DNA from: CADEDH01 sp039201605
Lineage (GTDB): Bacteria; Actinomycetota; Acidimicrobiia; Acidimicrobiales; SZUA-35
DNA: 64,000 bases
NCBI GenBank assembly: GCA_039201605.1
Contig: JBCCRO010000003.1
Coordinates: 62,001 to 126,000, forward strand
Reading direction: 5' to 3'
Below the pieces are notes generated by a model. That model saw only the letters and a program-made list of their open reading frames with translations, searched no databases and was not told the origin of the DNA. This document shows, in pieces, positions 28,439 to 36,675 of the stretch. Position 1 is the first letter of the stretch, and each line of letters starts with the position of its first letter. Made by a program: the position numbers and the translations under genes.

Positions 28439-29395
28439 ATGCTTCGGATAGACGGGCTCAGCAAGCGCTTCGGCGAGGTACAGGCGGTCGACCATGCGTC
28501 CCTGGCGGTACCCACCGGCCGATTGGTCGGGTTCGTGGGGCCGAACGGCGCCGGTAAGTCGACGGTGATGCGATCGATCTTCGGGCTGGTCGAGCCCGAC
28601 GAGGGCACGATCCGGTGGGGCGACGAGCCGGCCGTGGCCAACACCCACCGCTTCGGCTACATGCCCGAGCAGCGCGGCCTCTACCCCAAGATGAAGATCA
28701 AGGAGCAGGTCGCCTACTTCGCCCGCCTCAAGCAGGTGGGCAAGGGCGAGGCCGACCGACAGGCTCGGGAGTTGCTCGACGCCCTCGGCCTGGGTGACCG
28801 CCTCGACGATCCCCTGGAGAAGTTGAGCCACGGCAACCAACAGCGGGTCCAGCTGGCGGTGGCGATGGTCAACGACCCCGAGCTCCTGGTCCTCGACGAA
28901 CCCTTCAACGGCCTCGATCCGGTCGCCCTCCTGACGCTGCAGGACGTGCTGGAGGAGCGGACCCGGGCCGGTGCAGCCGTGCTGTTCAGCTCCCACCAGC
29001 TCGACCTGGTCGAGCGCCTGTGCGATGAGGTCGTGCTCATCGCCGAGGGCAGGGTGCGGCGCGCCGGCACCGTGGCCGACGTCAGAGCCTCGGCCGGTGT
29101 CCACCACCTCAACATCGAGGTGGCCAACCCCCGGGAGCGGCTCGACCACGCCCTCCCCCGGCTCCTGGCCGGTACCGGTGGACAGGTGATCGACGGCTCC
29201 GCCTCGTCCGCCCTCATCAGCCTCGACACCACCGCCGACGTCAGCGGTCTCCTGCCGGCGGTCGCCGCCCTCGGCCGGCTCCGCCGCTTCGACTACGACC
29301 ACCCGTCGCTCGAACACGTCTTCACCCAACTGGTTACCGGCATCGAGCCCGGCACACCCACCGCAGAACTCAGCGCGAACGGAGACGCCCGATGA
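28439..29395 (+). CDS. ABC exporter ATPase subunit (NatA-like)
   Basis: 318 residues from ATG at 28439, with GAGG eight bases upstream. Walker A is GPNGAGKS, the Q-loop region YMPEQRGLYPKMKIKEQVAY, the signature LSHGNQQR (a LSGGQ variant common in NatA-like ATPases), Walker B LLVLDEPFNGLDP, and the H-loop SSHQLD. A C-terminal domain of about 90 residues follows with HPSLEHVFTQLV. The PEQRGLY sequence is typical of NatA/YhaQ-type sodium or drug export ATPases. It overlaps the permease gene by ATGA. Confidence 0.9.
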   Translation: MLRIDGLSKRFGEVQAVDHASLAVPTGRLVGFVGPNGAGKSTVMRSIFGLVEPDEGTIRWGDEPAVANTHRFGYMPEQRGLYPKMKIKEQVAYFARLKQVGKGEADRQARELLDALGLGDRLDDPLEKLSHGNQQRVQLAVAMVNDPELLVLDEPFNGLDPVALLTLQDVLEERTRAGAAVLFSSHQLDLVERLCDEVVLIAEGRVRRAGTVADVRASAGVHHLNIEVANPRERLDHALPRLLAGTGGQVIDGSASSALISLDTTADVSGLLPAVAALGRLRRFDYDHPSLEHVFTQLVTGIEPGTPTAELSANGDAR

Positions 29396-30567
29396 TGCCG
29401 GCACGCCAAGCCATCCCCCTCGTCGTGGGCCGGGAGATCCGGTCCCGCATCCTCTCCCGTCCCTTCCTCATCGGCCTGGCCACCACGGTGGTCATGCTGT
29501 TCGGCGTGTTCGGCGTGATCAGCGTCATCGACCGGGACGACCCAACCCGGATCGGCCTGCTCGGCGGTCAACCGGCGGGCGCCACCGAAGCGGTGCAGGC
29601 CCTGGCCGACATCGACGACACCGAGATCGAGTTCGTCACCGTCGACGACCGGGCCGAGGCCGAGACCGCCGTCCTCGACGGCGACCTCGACGTCGTCGTC
29701 GTCGATGGCGCCGAGCTGGTCATGGAGCGGACCCGCCCCAGCCTGGTCGCCCTCCTCACCCCCGCCTACGGGCAGGCCCGCCTCGTCGGCGCCCTGGACG
29801 ACGCCGGTCTCGACCAGGCCCAGATCGGCCAGGCCCTGGGCTCGGCCGGCGAGCTCAGCGTGACCGAGCTCGAGGCCGATCCCGAGCGGGACAATCGGGA
29901 GGGGGTGGCGGTGGCCACCGTGGTCCTGCTGTTCATCGCCGTACAGATCTCGGGCGCCTACATCATGCTCGGCGTGTTCGAGGAGAAGTCGTCGAAGGTC
30001 GTCGAACTCGTGCTGTCGTCGATCAAGGCCCGCGATCTGCTGGCGGGCAAGATCATCGGCATCGGCGCCCTCGGTCTCCTGCAGGTGGTGGTGCTCGCCG
30101 CCTCCGCCCTGGCCGCCTCGGCCATCTTCGGCTCCTCGGTACTGTCCACGATCACCCCCGGCCTCCTGGTGGCTTCGGTGGCCTGGTTCCTGCTCGGCTA
30201 CCTGCTCTACGGCGCCACCTTCGCCGCCGGCGCATCGCTGGCCCCCCGCCAGGAGGACGCCCAGTCCACCCTGGCCCCGGTGAGCATCATCATGCTCCTC
30301 AGCTACGTCGCCGCCACGATCACGGCCTCCTCCCCCGACTCGCTCCTGTCCAGGGTGCTGGGGTGGATCCCCTTCGTCGCCCCCTTCGCCATGCCGGGGC
30401 GGATCGCCGCCGGCGAGGCCCTCTGGTGGGAGGTCGGCGGCGCCATGGTCATCACCGCCATCGCCGCCGTGCTGGTGATCGGGGCCGCCGCCCGGATCTA
30501 CGTCCGCTCGGTCATCCACACCGAGCGCACGCTGAGCTGGCGGGAGGCGTGGACGCTCACGTCCTAG
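29392..30567 (+). CDS. ABC-2 type permease (NatB-like)
   Basis: 391 residues: an N-terminal membrane helix (IGLATTVVMLFGVFGVIS), an extracellular domain of about 130 residues, then five membrane helices from about 175 with YIMLGVFEEKSSKVVELVLS, a typical NatB/YhaP block, and PRQEDAQSTLAPVSIIMLLS. It pairs with the ATPase encoded just upstream through an ATGA overlap. The system may export sodium ions, antibiotics or a lipid; the sequence alone does not say which. Confidence 0.88.
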   Translation: MMPARQAIPLVVGREIRSRILSRPFLIGLATTVVMLFGVFGVISVIDRDDPTRIGLLGGQPAGATEAVQALADIDDTEIEFVTVDDRAEAETAVLDGDLDVVVVDGAELVMERTRPSLVALLTPAYGQARLVGALDDAGLDQAQIGQALGSAGELSVTELEADPERDNREGVAVATVVLLFIAVQISGAYIMLGVFEEKSSKVVELVLSSIKARDLLAGKIIGIGALGLLQVVVLAASALAASAIFGSSVLSTITPGLLVASVAWFLLGYLLYGATFAAGASLAPRQEDAQSTLAPVSIIMLLSYVAATITASSPDSLLSRVLGWIPFVAPFAMPGRIAAGEALWWEVGGAMVITAIAAVLVIGAAARIYVRSVIHTERTLSWREAWTLTS

Positions 30568-30628
30568 TCACCGCCGCCGTCACCGCTCGGGCCGAGCGGT
30601 CGGGCGGCGGGCGGCGCCACCCCGGGGC

Positions 30629-31831
30629 TCAGGCCGGGGCCGGGGTGTCGACGGCGAGCTCCTCGGCCGGGACCGGGTCGGGATTGAGGCGAAGCAGGCT
30701 GATGAAGCCGGCGACGGCCACGGCGACGATGGCGATCTGGGGCACGGTGTTGCCGCCGCTGGCATCGGCCAACCAGCCGACGAAGGGCGGGTACAGGAGG
30801 CTGCCCACCCCGGCCCCGAGGAACACCGAGCCCATCACGGGGCCCAGGCCCCGCACGCCGAACAGGTGGGCCGACGCCGCCCCCATCAACGCCACCAACC
30901 CGCCGTAGGAGAAACCGAGCAGGACGGCGTAGGTGAGGAGCAGGGCATAGCTCCCGCCGGCGAAGAGCAGCACGGTGAAGGCGACGGGGAGACCGGCGAA
31001 GCAGTAGCGGAGCATCGGCACCGGTCCGGTGCGCTCGCTGAGCGCGGTCAGCAACAGACGGCCGAAGATACTGGCGGCGCCGATGCAGCCCACGAGGAGC
31101 GCCGCCCGGCCGGAGCTGATCCCGGCGTCGGTGGCGAAGATGACGGTGAAGGCGAAGGCACACGCCTGGGCCGCCGACGACAGGGCGGCGCTCACGCTGA
31201 GCCGACGGAACGAGGTGGTCCGCAACACCGCCTTCAGGTGCTGCAGAGCAGCGGGTGGGGCGTCGACCGGCGGTCGGGACAGGAACAGGCTGCATACGAC
31301 GAACACCACGGCGGCCACGATGGCCAGCGTCTGGTAGGCCGATCGCCAACCGTCGTCCTCGATGAGGCGGTTGGCGGTGGGGAGCAGCACCAGGGTGCCG
31401 ATCCCGTTACCGGTGGCGGTCACGCCCTGGCCCAGGGCCCGGTACTTCTCGAACCAACCGGCCACGGCGGCGAACATCGGCGAGACGAAGATGCCGCCCC
31501 CGAGCCCGCAGCCGATGCCGTAGGTGAGGTAGCCCTGCCACAGCTCATCGACCCGGCTGGTGAGCAGGAGTCCGGCCACGAACAGGGTGCCGCCGAACAA
31601 CACCAGGGGTCGCGGCCCGTACCGGTCGCCGAGGAAGCCGGAGGCGGCCCCGGTCCCGAAGAAGAGGAAGAGGGTGACGGCGAACACCACCGCCGTCGAT
31701 CCCCGCCCGGCCCCGAACTCGTCGGCCATGGCCTCGAAGAAGGTGCCGAAGGTGTAGACGGTCCCGAAGGCGGTGCCGGAGATGATGGCGGAGGCGACGG
31801 CCACCGACCAGGCCTTGGGGGAATCGAGCAT
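30629..31831 (-). CDS. MFS transporter, OFA/monocarboxylate-like
   Basis: 400 residues from ATG at 31831 with 12 predicted membrane helices. The loop 2-3 signature is GFLGDRYGPRPLVLFGG, helix 4 has YGIGCGLGGGIFVSPMFAAV and the middle loop is short. AGWFEKYRALGQGVTATGNG is a block seen in the oxalate/formate and monocarboxylate porter groups. The substrate is probably an organic anion. It ends 61 bases from the convergent ABC permease gene. A start codon further upstream would add a Pro/Arg-rich stretch without support. Confidence 0.82.
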   Translation of the reverse strand: MLDSPKAWSVAVASAIISGTAFGTVYTFGTFFEAMADEFGAGRGSTAVVFAVTLFLFFGTGAASGFLGDRYGPRPLVLFGGTLFVAGLLLTSRVDELWQGYLTYGIGCGLGGGIFVSPMFAAVAGWFEKYRALGQGVTATGNGIGTLVLLPTANRLIEDDGWRSAYQTLAIVAAVVFVVCSLFLSRPPVDAPPAALQHLKAVLRTTSFRRLSVSAALSSAAQACAFAFTVIFATDAGISSGRAALLVGCIGAASIFGRLLLTALSERTGPVPMLRYCFAGLPVAFTVLLFAGGSYALLLTYAVLLGFSYGGLVALMGAASAHLFGVRGLGPVMGSVFLGAGVGSLLYPPFVGWLADASGGNTVPQIAIVAVAVAGFISLLRLNPDPVPAEELAVDTPAPA

Positions 31832-32284
31832 GAGGCATGCTGCCACGGTTCGGGTCGCCCACCCCAGTTGGTTCCCCTCCGGCGGCGACCGGTCATGACC
31901 CGGGAAAGGGGGTGCCCCGCCACGGCCAGGGGAGGGAGTCCCAGCCGTGACGGGGCGATTGGTTCCCGCTCGGAGCGGGCGTGAGGGGGCCTGGTCGCCA
32001 TGCGGGGTCAACTCTCGACCGTCGCCGCCTCCTCCAGGTCGTTCGGTTGCAGTTCAGCAGCACATCGATCTTCTCACCGAGTCCGGCGGTTTTTTCGTCG
32101 GGCCCGGGTCGGCCGTATCCGGGTGGCCGGAAACGGGCCCGACGGGTGAACGTGGGCGCGGGTTCTGGGTGGGGCGGGGAGTCGGTCGCCACCGTGACCC
32201 GACACCCGCCCCACCCGCTCCGCCCGACGATGGGCTCTGCCTGCTGAACTGCGGGCGGGCTACGCCTGCAGGATCACGGGCGGG
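31832..32284. other. Gene-free stretch with a strong stem-loop
   Basis: No convincing gene lies in these 453 bases; open frames there are Pro/Arg/Gly-rich and lack homologous-looking motifs. A hairpin at 31914-31956 pairs GCCCCG-C-CACGGC with GCCGTG-A-CGGGGC (12 pairs, one C/A mismatch, 17-base loop), and CCCGCT/AGCGGG follows at 31965-31979. Their position fits the 5' leader of the MFS gene or the end of the upstream operon's transcript. Confidence 0.5.
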
Positions 32285-32296
32285 TTACGCCCGCAG
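32249..32296 (-). terminator. Inverted repeat overlapping the end of the MacB-like gene
   Basis: CTGCGGGCG (32249-32257) and CGCCCGCAG (32288-32296) form a perfect 9-bp stem, and each side also holds its own small hairpin (GGGCGTAACCCGCCC on the minus strand). The stop codon at 32285-32287 sits within it. It is the likely transcript end of the four-gene export operon. Confidence 0.5.
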
Positions 32297-33520
32297 CGCC
32301 TCCGTTGGCGCCAGCTTGGCTGCTCGCATCGCCGGGTAGAGACCGGCCACCGCACCAATGACGATGGCGGCGACCAGACCGCCGAAGGCGGCCTCGGCCG
32401 GGATCACCACCCGCCATCCTTGTGATGTGGCGTAGACGAACGTGGCCACCACCCCGATCACCACGCCCGCCACCCCACCCAGGGCCGACAGGATCACGGC
32501 CTCGGTGAGGAACTGCCGTCGGATGTGGGCCTGGGTGGCGCCGAGGGCTCGGCGCAGGCCGATCTCGCCCCGCCGCTCGATGACGGCGATCACCATCACG
32601 TTGGCGATTCCGATGGTGCCGACCAGGAGTGCAACCGCCCCCAGTCCCAGGAACAACGTGGTGAGGGCGTCGTCGGCCGCGGCCTGGGCCTCCAGGGCCT
32701 CGGACGGTCGACTGACGGTCACCTCCTCCGGGTTCTCGGGGTCGGCGGTGGTCGGCAACAGATCGCGGGTGGTGTCGACCGCCCCGTCGGTCACCCGGGT
32801 GTACACCACGGCCGGGGCGTCACCGGCGTCGAAGTGGCTCTGCGCCGCCTCGGTGCCGATGATGACGGCCCGGTCGAGGTCGGCGGCCAGGGGGAATTCC
32901 TCCAGGATGCCGATCACCTCCACCTGCTCGTCGTCGATCAGCACGTAGGTGGGCTCGTCCAGACCGTGAATACCGAGCCGCTCCGCCGCCACCGAGCCGA
33001 GCACGGCGTTGGGGTAGGCGGCGGTGGCATCGTCGAGGTAGCGGCCCTCGGCCAGCTCGCCATTGAGGGTGTCGACCAGCTCGGTGTCGGCGGCGACCAC
33101 CTGCACGCTGCCGGTCTGGCCCTCGGGGATGAACTCGTTTCGGTAGACGTCGACGTCGACCTGCCACACGGCGCTGACGTCGGTGACCGTGTCGATGCGG
33201 CCGATGGTGGCCACAGCGGTGTCGGGCAGCTCGCTGTCGCCGGCCCCGAAGCCACCCCCCGCCTCGACGGTGAGGAGGTTGGTGCCGAGGCTGGCGATCT
33301 CGTCGAGCAGGGCCGAACGGGACGACTCCGACAGTCCGAGCACGCCGACGAGGGCGGCGATCCCGATGGAGACGCCGAGGGCGGACAGCGCTGTCCGCAT
33401 CCGTCGGGCCCGCGGCCCCGAGGCCCCCACCCGCAGCACGTCGATCGGCCGTAGGCGGCTCCGGGGTGGGGCCGCCGCCATGCCGTCGGGGGAGGGATCG
33501 ATCGTGGCCGCCGCCATCAC
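32285..33520 (-). CDS. MacB/FtsX-type ABC permease
   Basis: 411 residues, one N-terminal membrane helix (RTALSALGVSIGIAALVGVL), an extracellular MacB-periplasmic-core domain at about 65-275 (IASLGTNLLTVEAGGGF, VAAERLGIHGLDEPTYVLID), and three C-terminal helices with the FtsX block IANVMVIAVIERRGEIGLRR, ALGATQAHIRRQFLTEAVIL and GLYPAMRAAKLAPTEALRA. MacB-type proteins do not form a channel; they couple ATP hydrolysis to movement of an external domain. The start overlaps the ATPase stop by GTGATG. It is the last gene of the operon. Confidence 0.92.
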   Translation of the reverse strand: MMAAATIDPSPDGMAAAPPRSRLRPIDVLRVGASGPRARRMRTALSALGVSIGIAALVGVLGLSESSRSALLDEIASLGTNLLTVEAGGGFGAGDSELPDTAVATIGRIDTVTDVSAVWQVDVDVYRNEFIPEGQTGSVQVVAADTELVDTLNGELAEGRYLDDATAAYPNAVLGSVAAERLGIHGLDEPTYVLIDDEQVEVIGILEEFPLAADLDRAVIIGTEAAQSHFDAGDAPAVVYTRVTDGAVDTTRDLLPTTADPENPEEVTVSRPSEALEAQAAADDALTTLFLGLGAVALLVGTIGIANVMVIAVIERRGEIGLRRALGATQAHIRRQFLTEAVILSALGGVAGVVIGVVATFVYATSQGWRVVIPAEAAFGGLVAAIVIGAVAGLYPAMRAAKLAPTEALRA

Positions 33521-34275
33521 ACCGCCTCCAGGTCGGGTCGGGACCCGTCGCCACCGGTTCCGGGGTGGGTGGCGGCGCCGGCCACGGTCTCGAACGGGGT
33601 GCCGCTGTCGGCCTGGATCCGACCGTCGAGCACGGCCACCCGCCGGGGCAGGGCCTCGGCGATCTCGGTGTCGTGGGTGATCACGACAATGGTGGTGCCC
33701 TCGGCATGGAGGTCGGCGATGAGCTGCATCACGGCCGCCGTCGAGCGGGAATCGAGGTTGCCCGTCGGCTCGTCGGCCAGGACGAACGCCGGCTTGTGGA
33801 CCAGGGCCCGGGCGACGGCCACCCGCTGGCGTGCGCCGCCCGACAACTGGTTCGGCTCGTGACCGAGCCGGTGGCCGAGGCCGACCCGCTCCAACGCGTC
33901 GGCCGCCCGCGCCTGACGCTCGGCCATCCCGACGCCCTGATAGATGAGGCCGTTGGCCACGTTGTCGACCGCCGACATGCCGGGCAGCAGGAAGAACTGC
34001 TGGAACACGAAGCCGATGTTGCGGGAGCGGACCCCGGCCACGGCGCCGTCGCTGAGCTTGGCGGTGTCGGTGCCGTCGATGGCCACCATGCCCTCGGTCG
34101 GTCGGTCAAGGGTGCCCATGACGTTGAGGAGGGTGGACTTGCCGCTGCCCGAGGGGCCGACGACGGCCACCAGCTCGCCGTGCTCGATGCGCACCGACAC
34201 GTCGTCGAGGGCCTTCACCGGGGGTTGACCCGGGTACTCCTTGGTCACGTTGCGGAGTTCGAGGGCGGCGGTCAC
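33517..34275 (-). CDS. MacB/LolD-type ABC ATPase
   Basis: 252 residues from GTG at 34275 (GTGA overlap with the adaptor gene). Walker A GPSGSGKST, the Q-loop region RSRNIGFVFQQFFLLPGMSA typical of LolD/MacB, signature LSGGARQR, Walker B FVLADEPTGNLDS and H-loop VITHD. The C-terminal 25 residues are a variable tail. It energises the permease encoded immediately downstream. Confidence 0.93.
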   Translation of the reverse strand: MTAALELRNVTKEYPGQPPVKALDDVSVRIEHGELVAVVGPSGSGKSTLLNVMGTLDRPTEGMVAIDGTDTAKLSDGAVAGVRSRNIGFVFQQFFLLPGMSAVDNVANGLIYQGVGMAERQARAADALERVGLGHRLGHEPNQLSGGARQRVAVARALVHKPAFVLADEPTGNLDSRSTAAVMQLIADLHAEGTTIVVITHDTEIAEALPRRVAVLDGRIQADSGTPFETVAGAATHPGTGGDGSRPDLEAV

Positions 34276-35852
34276 GACGGCACCACCACGGCGGTCCCGG
34301 GGGTGATGCCGGTCACGGCCACGAACCCGTCGGTGAACGAGCCGGGCTCGACCTCGATCAGGGTGGTGGCCCCGGTGGCGGCGTCGTCGACCACCTCGAC
34401 GGCGTAGCCGCCCTCCGCGGTGGCGAGCAGGGCCGAGGCGGGAACGACCGTGGCCCCGGCCGTGAGTTCGTCGACCAGGAGCACGTCGACGTCGAGTTCG
34501 CTGAACCGCTCGACCTCCGCCGGCACCTCGCTCAAGGTGATCTCCACGTCGAGCTGCGGCTCGGCGTTGGGGTTCGTCGGGTCGAGGGTGGAGGTGGTGG
34601 CGAGGTGGGTCACCGTGCCCGCCACCGTGGCCCCGTCGGGGAACTCGATGTCCACCGTGTCGCCCTCGGCCAGGGTCGACTGTTCGGCGACGTCGATGGC
34701 GGTGGTGACGATCCGGGCGCCGTCGACTGCGATCGAGGTGAACAGCACCGAGCCGGTGGCGACGGTGTCGCTCGTGCGGTCGACGGGATCGCCGAGGACG
34801 GTGCCGGTGGGGACGACGGCCAGGTCGGCGGGGCGGATCACGGCGTCGACGTCGACCTCGTCCCACTCGTCGGCCAGATCCTCCTGCCAGTCCTCGACGG
34901 CCTCGGCGGTGGCGCCGTCGAAGGTGTCGTCCACCTCGAGGTCGCCGTCGGCGTCGTAGCCGAGGTCGGCCAGAAGCTGCTCGACCGCCTCCACGTCGTC
35001 GCCGTCGGACACGCCGTTGAACAGGTTGCGATCGAGGACGAGCTCGTCGTCGTCGGTGAGGAGGGCGGCCACCGGCTCGTCGTCGACGACGTACAGCAGA
35101 TCGCCGTTTGCCACCTCGCCGGGCGAGGCGATCGAGTCGAACTCGCCGGCGTGCCGGCTGTGGAAGGTGATGACGGTGGCACCCACGTTCAACGACAGCA
35201 GCTCGGTACCGGCCCGGACGTTGTCGCCCCGCTCGACGGCGACGGCCGAGGCGGTCGCCGGACCGTCGATGACGACGACGGCACTCGGGTCGACCACGCC
35301 GGTGTCGTCGACACCGAGGTCGTCCTGCCACCGGCGAACGGCGTCGGCGGTCGCGGCGTCGAACACGCCGTCGACGGTGAAGTCGGTGTCGTAGTCGGCC
35401 TCGTCCTCCGCCACGTCGTCGAGGTCGGTGTCGTCGTCGACGTCGAGGTGGTAGCCGAGGGCGGCAAGGTTGGCCTCGAGGATCTCCACGTCGTCGCCCT
35501 CGTCGCCCTCGGCCAGCGGTCGGTAGAGGGGGAGGTCGCCGTAGAAGACGGTGACCGGTTCGGCGTTGAGCTCGTAGAGCACATCGCCCCGGGCCACCTC
35601 GTCGCCGTCGGCGACGGCGGCCGTGATCGTGCCGTCGGCCGTCGCCGTGACGGCGGTGCTGGTGGCGTAGGTCATGGTGCCGGCCAGCGTCGTGTACTCG
35701 ATGAGATCACGCTCTTCGGCCTGCACCGCCCGGAGGGTGGTCGGCTCCTCGGCGGCGTCGGAGGTGGAGCCGTCGGCGGCGACGATGGCCGCGGTGGCAC
35801 CGCCGGCGACCACGACGGCGCCGGCGGCCAGAAGCCAGTGGGAGCGGGCCAT
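34272..35852 (-). CDS. MacA/HlyD-like adaptor with two inserted peptidoglycan-binding modules
   Basis: 526 residues. A membrane-anchor or signal helix (5-27) is followed by a first barrel-sandwich half (TAVTATADGTITAAVADGDE). PG_binding_1-like modules sit at about 118-189 (GDDVEILEANLAALGY ... VDGVFDAATADAVRRWQ) and 281-330 (GDDVEAVEQLLADLGY ... VDDTFDGATAEAVEDWQ), and a C-terminal beta-barrel region continues to 526 (IVTTAIDVAEQSTLAEGDTV, FTDGFVAVTGITPGTAVVVP). The protein is very acidic. It would link the MacB-like transporter to the cell wall in a cell without an outer membrane. The ATG shares one base with the upstream stop (TGATG). Confidence 0.88.
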   Translation of the reverse strand: MARSHWLLAAGAVVVAGGATAAIVAADGSTSDAAEEPTTLRAVQAEERDLIEYTTLAGTMTYATSTAVTATADGTITAAVADGDEVARGDVLYELNAEPVTVFYGDLPLYRPLAEGDEGDDVEILEANLAALGYHLDVDDDTDLDDVAEDEADYDTDFTVDGVFDAATADAVRRWQDDLGVDDTGVVDPSAVVVIDGPATASAVAVERGDNVRAGTELLSLNVGATVITFHSRHAGEFDSIASPGEVANGDLLYVVDDEPVAALLTDDDELVLDRNLFNGVSDGDDVEAVEQLLADLGYDADGDLEVDDTFDGATAEAVEDWQEDLADEWDEVDVDAVIRPADLAVVPTGTVLGDPVDRTSDTVATGSVLFTSIAVDGARIVTTAIDVAEQSTLAEGDTVDIEFPDGATVAGTVTHLATTSTLDPTNPNAEPQLDVEITLSEVPAEVERFSELDVDVLLVDELTAGATVVPASALLATAEGGYAVEVVDDAATGATTLIEVEPGSFTDGFVAVTGITPGTAVVVPS

Positions 35853-36517
35853 CAGTTACCCCCTCCTGCACCGGGGGCGAACACCGACTGGCACACCTCG
35901 ATGGCGGCGGCCGTGGTCGGATCGTCGGGGTCGAAGCCCTCACCGAAGATGTCCGCCGGGCCGGTCACACCCGAGCCCGGGCCGATGCCGCCGCCGAGGT
36001 CGGGGTCGTCGACGTCGATGCCCTCGTCGCGGAGGCACTCGGCCACGGCGAGGAGGTTGTCCTCGATCTCGGAGATGTCGGTGTCGGCCCCGGGGAGGAA
36101 GCTGGCGCCCTCGAGACGCTCGGCGCAGATGTCGAAGGCGTCGATGACGGCCGGGTCCTCGGGATCGATGGCGTCCGGTCCGCCACCGGGGCCGCCGCCG
36201 AACGTGATGCCGCCCTCGGCGTCGACCGTCGGATCCTCGAACTCGGGAACGCCGTTGTCGCGCATGCACTGGGCGAAGTCGAGGGCCAGCTCCTCGTCGT
36301 CGGGGGCGGCGGCCGACCCGGCCGACTCCCCGCTGCCATCGGTGCTGTCCGCGCCGTCGGCGCCACCCTCGGCGGCGGCCGACTCGGTGTCGCTGCCCTC
36401 GATGACGATGGCGGGAGCGGCCTCATCGTCGGTCTCATCGCCGCTGCTGCAGGCGGCACCGACCAGGGCGAGGCCGACGAGGGCGACACCGAGGCTACGG
36501 GTGGGGGACCTTCTCAT
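35852..36517 (-). CDS. Acidic lipoprotein of the MacAB-like operon
   Basis: 221 residues from ATG at 36517 with GGAG eight bases upstream. The lipobox is VGLALVGAACSSGD. An acidic low-complexity linker follows to about 80, then a domain with regularly spaced cysteines: LDFAQCMRDNGVPEFEDP, FDICAERLEGASF, LLAVAECLRDEGIDVDDPDL and AIEVCQSVF. The two C-x-R-D-x-G blocks look like an internal duplication. Small proteins with AxCMRxxGxxxFPDP-like blocks occur beside MacAB-type operons in actinobacteria. It is probably a lipid-anchored accessory or substrate-binding subunit; that role is inferred from context. Confidence 0.8.
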   Translation of the reverse strand: MRRSPTRSLGVALVGLALVGAACSSGDETDDEAAPAIVIEGSDTESAAAEGGADGADSTDGSGESAGSAAAPDDEELALDFAQCMRDNGVPEFEDPTVDAEGGITFGGGPGGGPDAIDPEDPAVIDAFDICAERLEGASFLPGADTDISEIEDNLLAVAECLRDEGIDVDDPDLGGGIGPGSGVTGPADIFGEGFDPDDPTTAAAIEVCQSVFAPGAGGGN

Positions 36518-36600
36518 ACTCGTTCTCCGTTCGGACCGGTGGCCCGAGGCGTCGGTGCGTCGGGCGACGGAGATGAGTGTGCGAGCGCCGTCTTTGGCGG

Positions 36601-36671
36601 CCCTGAACCGACCCTGAACATCGGCTGAGGAACCTCGGCCCGCCCGCCGACGAACCTGAGCGGAACCTGAG
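36601..36671 (-). promoter_or_regulatory. Paired 11-bp direct repeats upstream of the MacAB-like operon
   Basis: Read on the minus strand, GTTCAGGG occurs twice with an 11-base period (36612-36619 and 36601-36608), and CTCAGGTTC occurs twice with the same period (36663-36671 and 36652-36660). Two direct half-sites of this spacing are the usual binding pattern of OmpR/PhoB-family response regulators. They lie 84-154 bases before the lipoprotein ATG. Confidence 0.6.
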
Positions 36672-36675
36672 ATCG

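Noticed and set aside
31947..32339. Possible 130-residue gene in the gap before the MFS gene
   Set aside because: It is Pro/Gly/Arg-rich, overlaps the end of the MacB-like gene and the terminator-like inverted repeat, and has no recognisable start signal.
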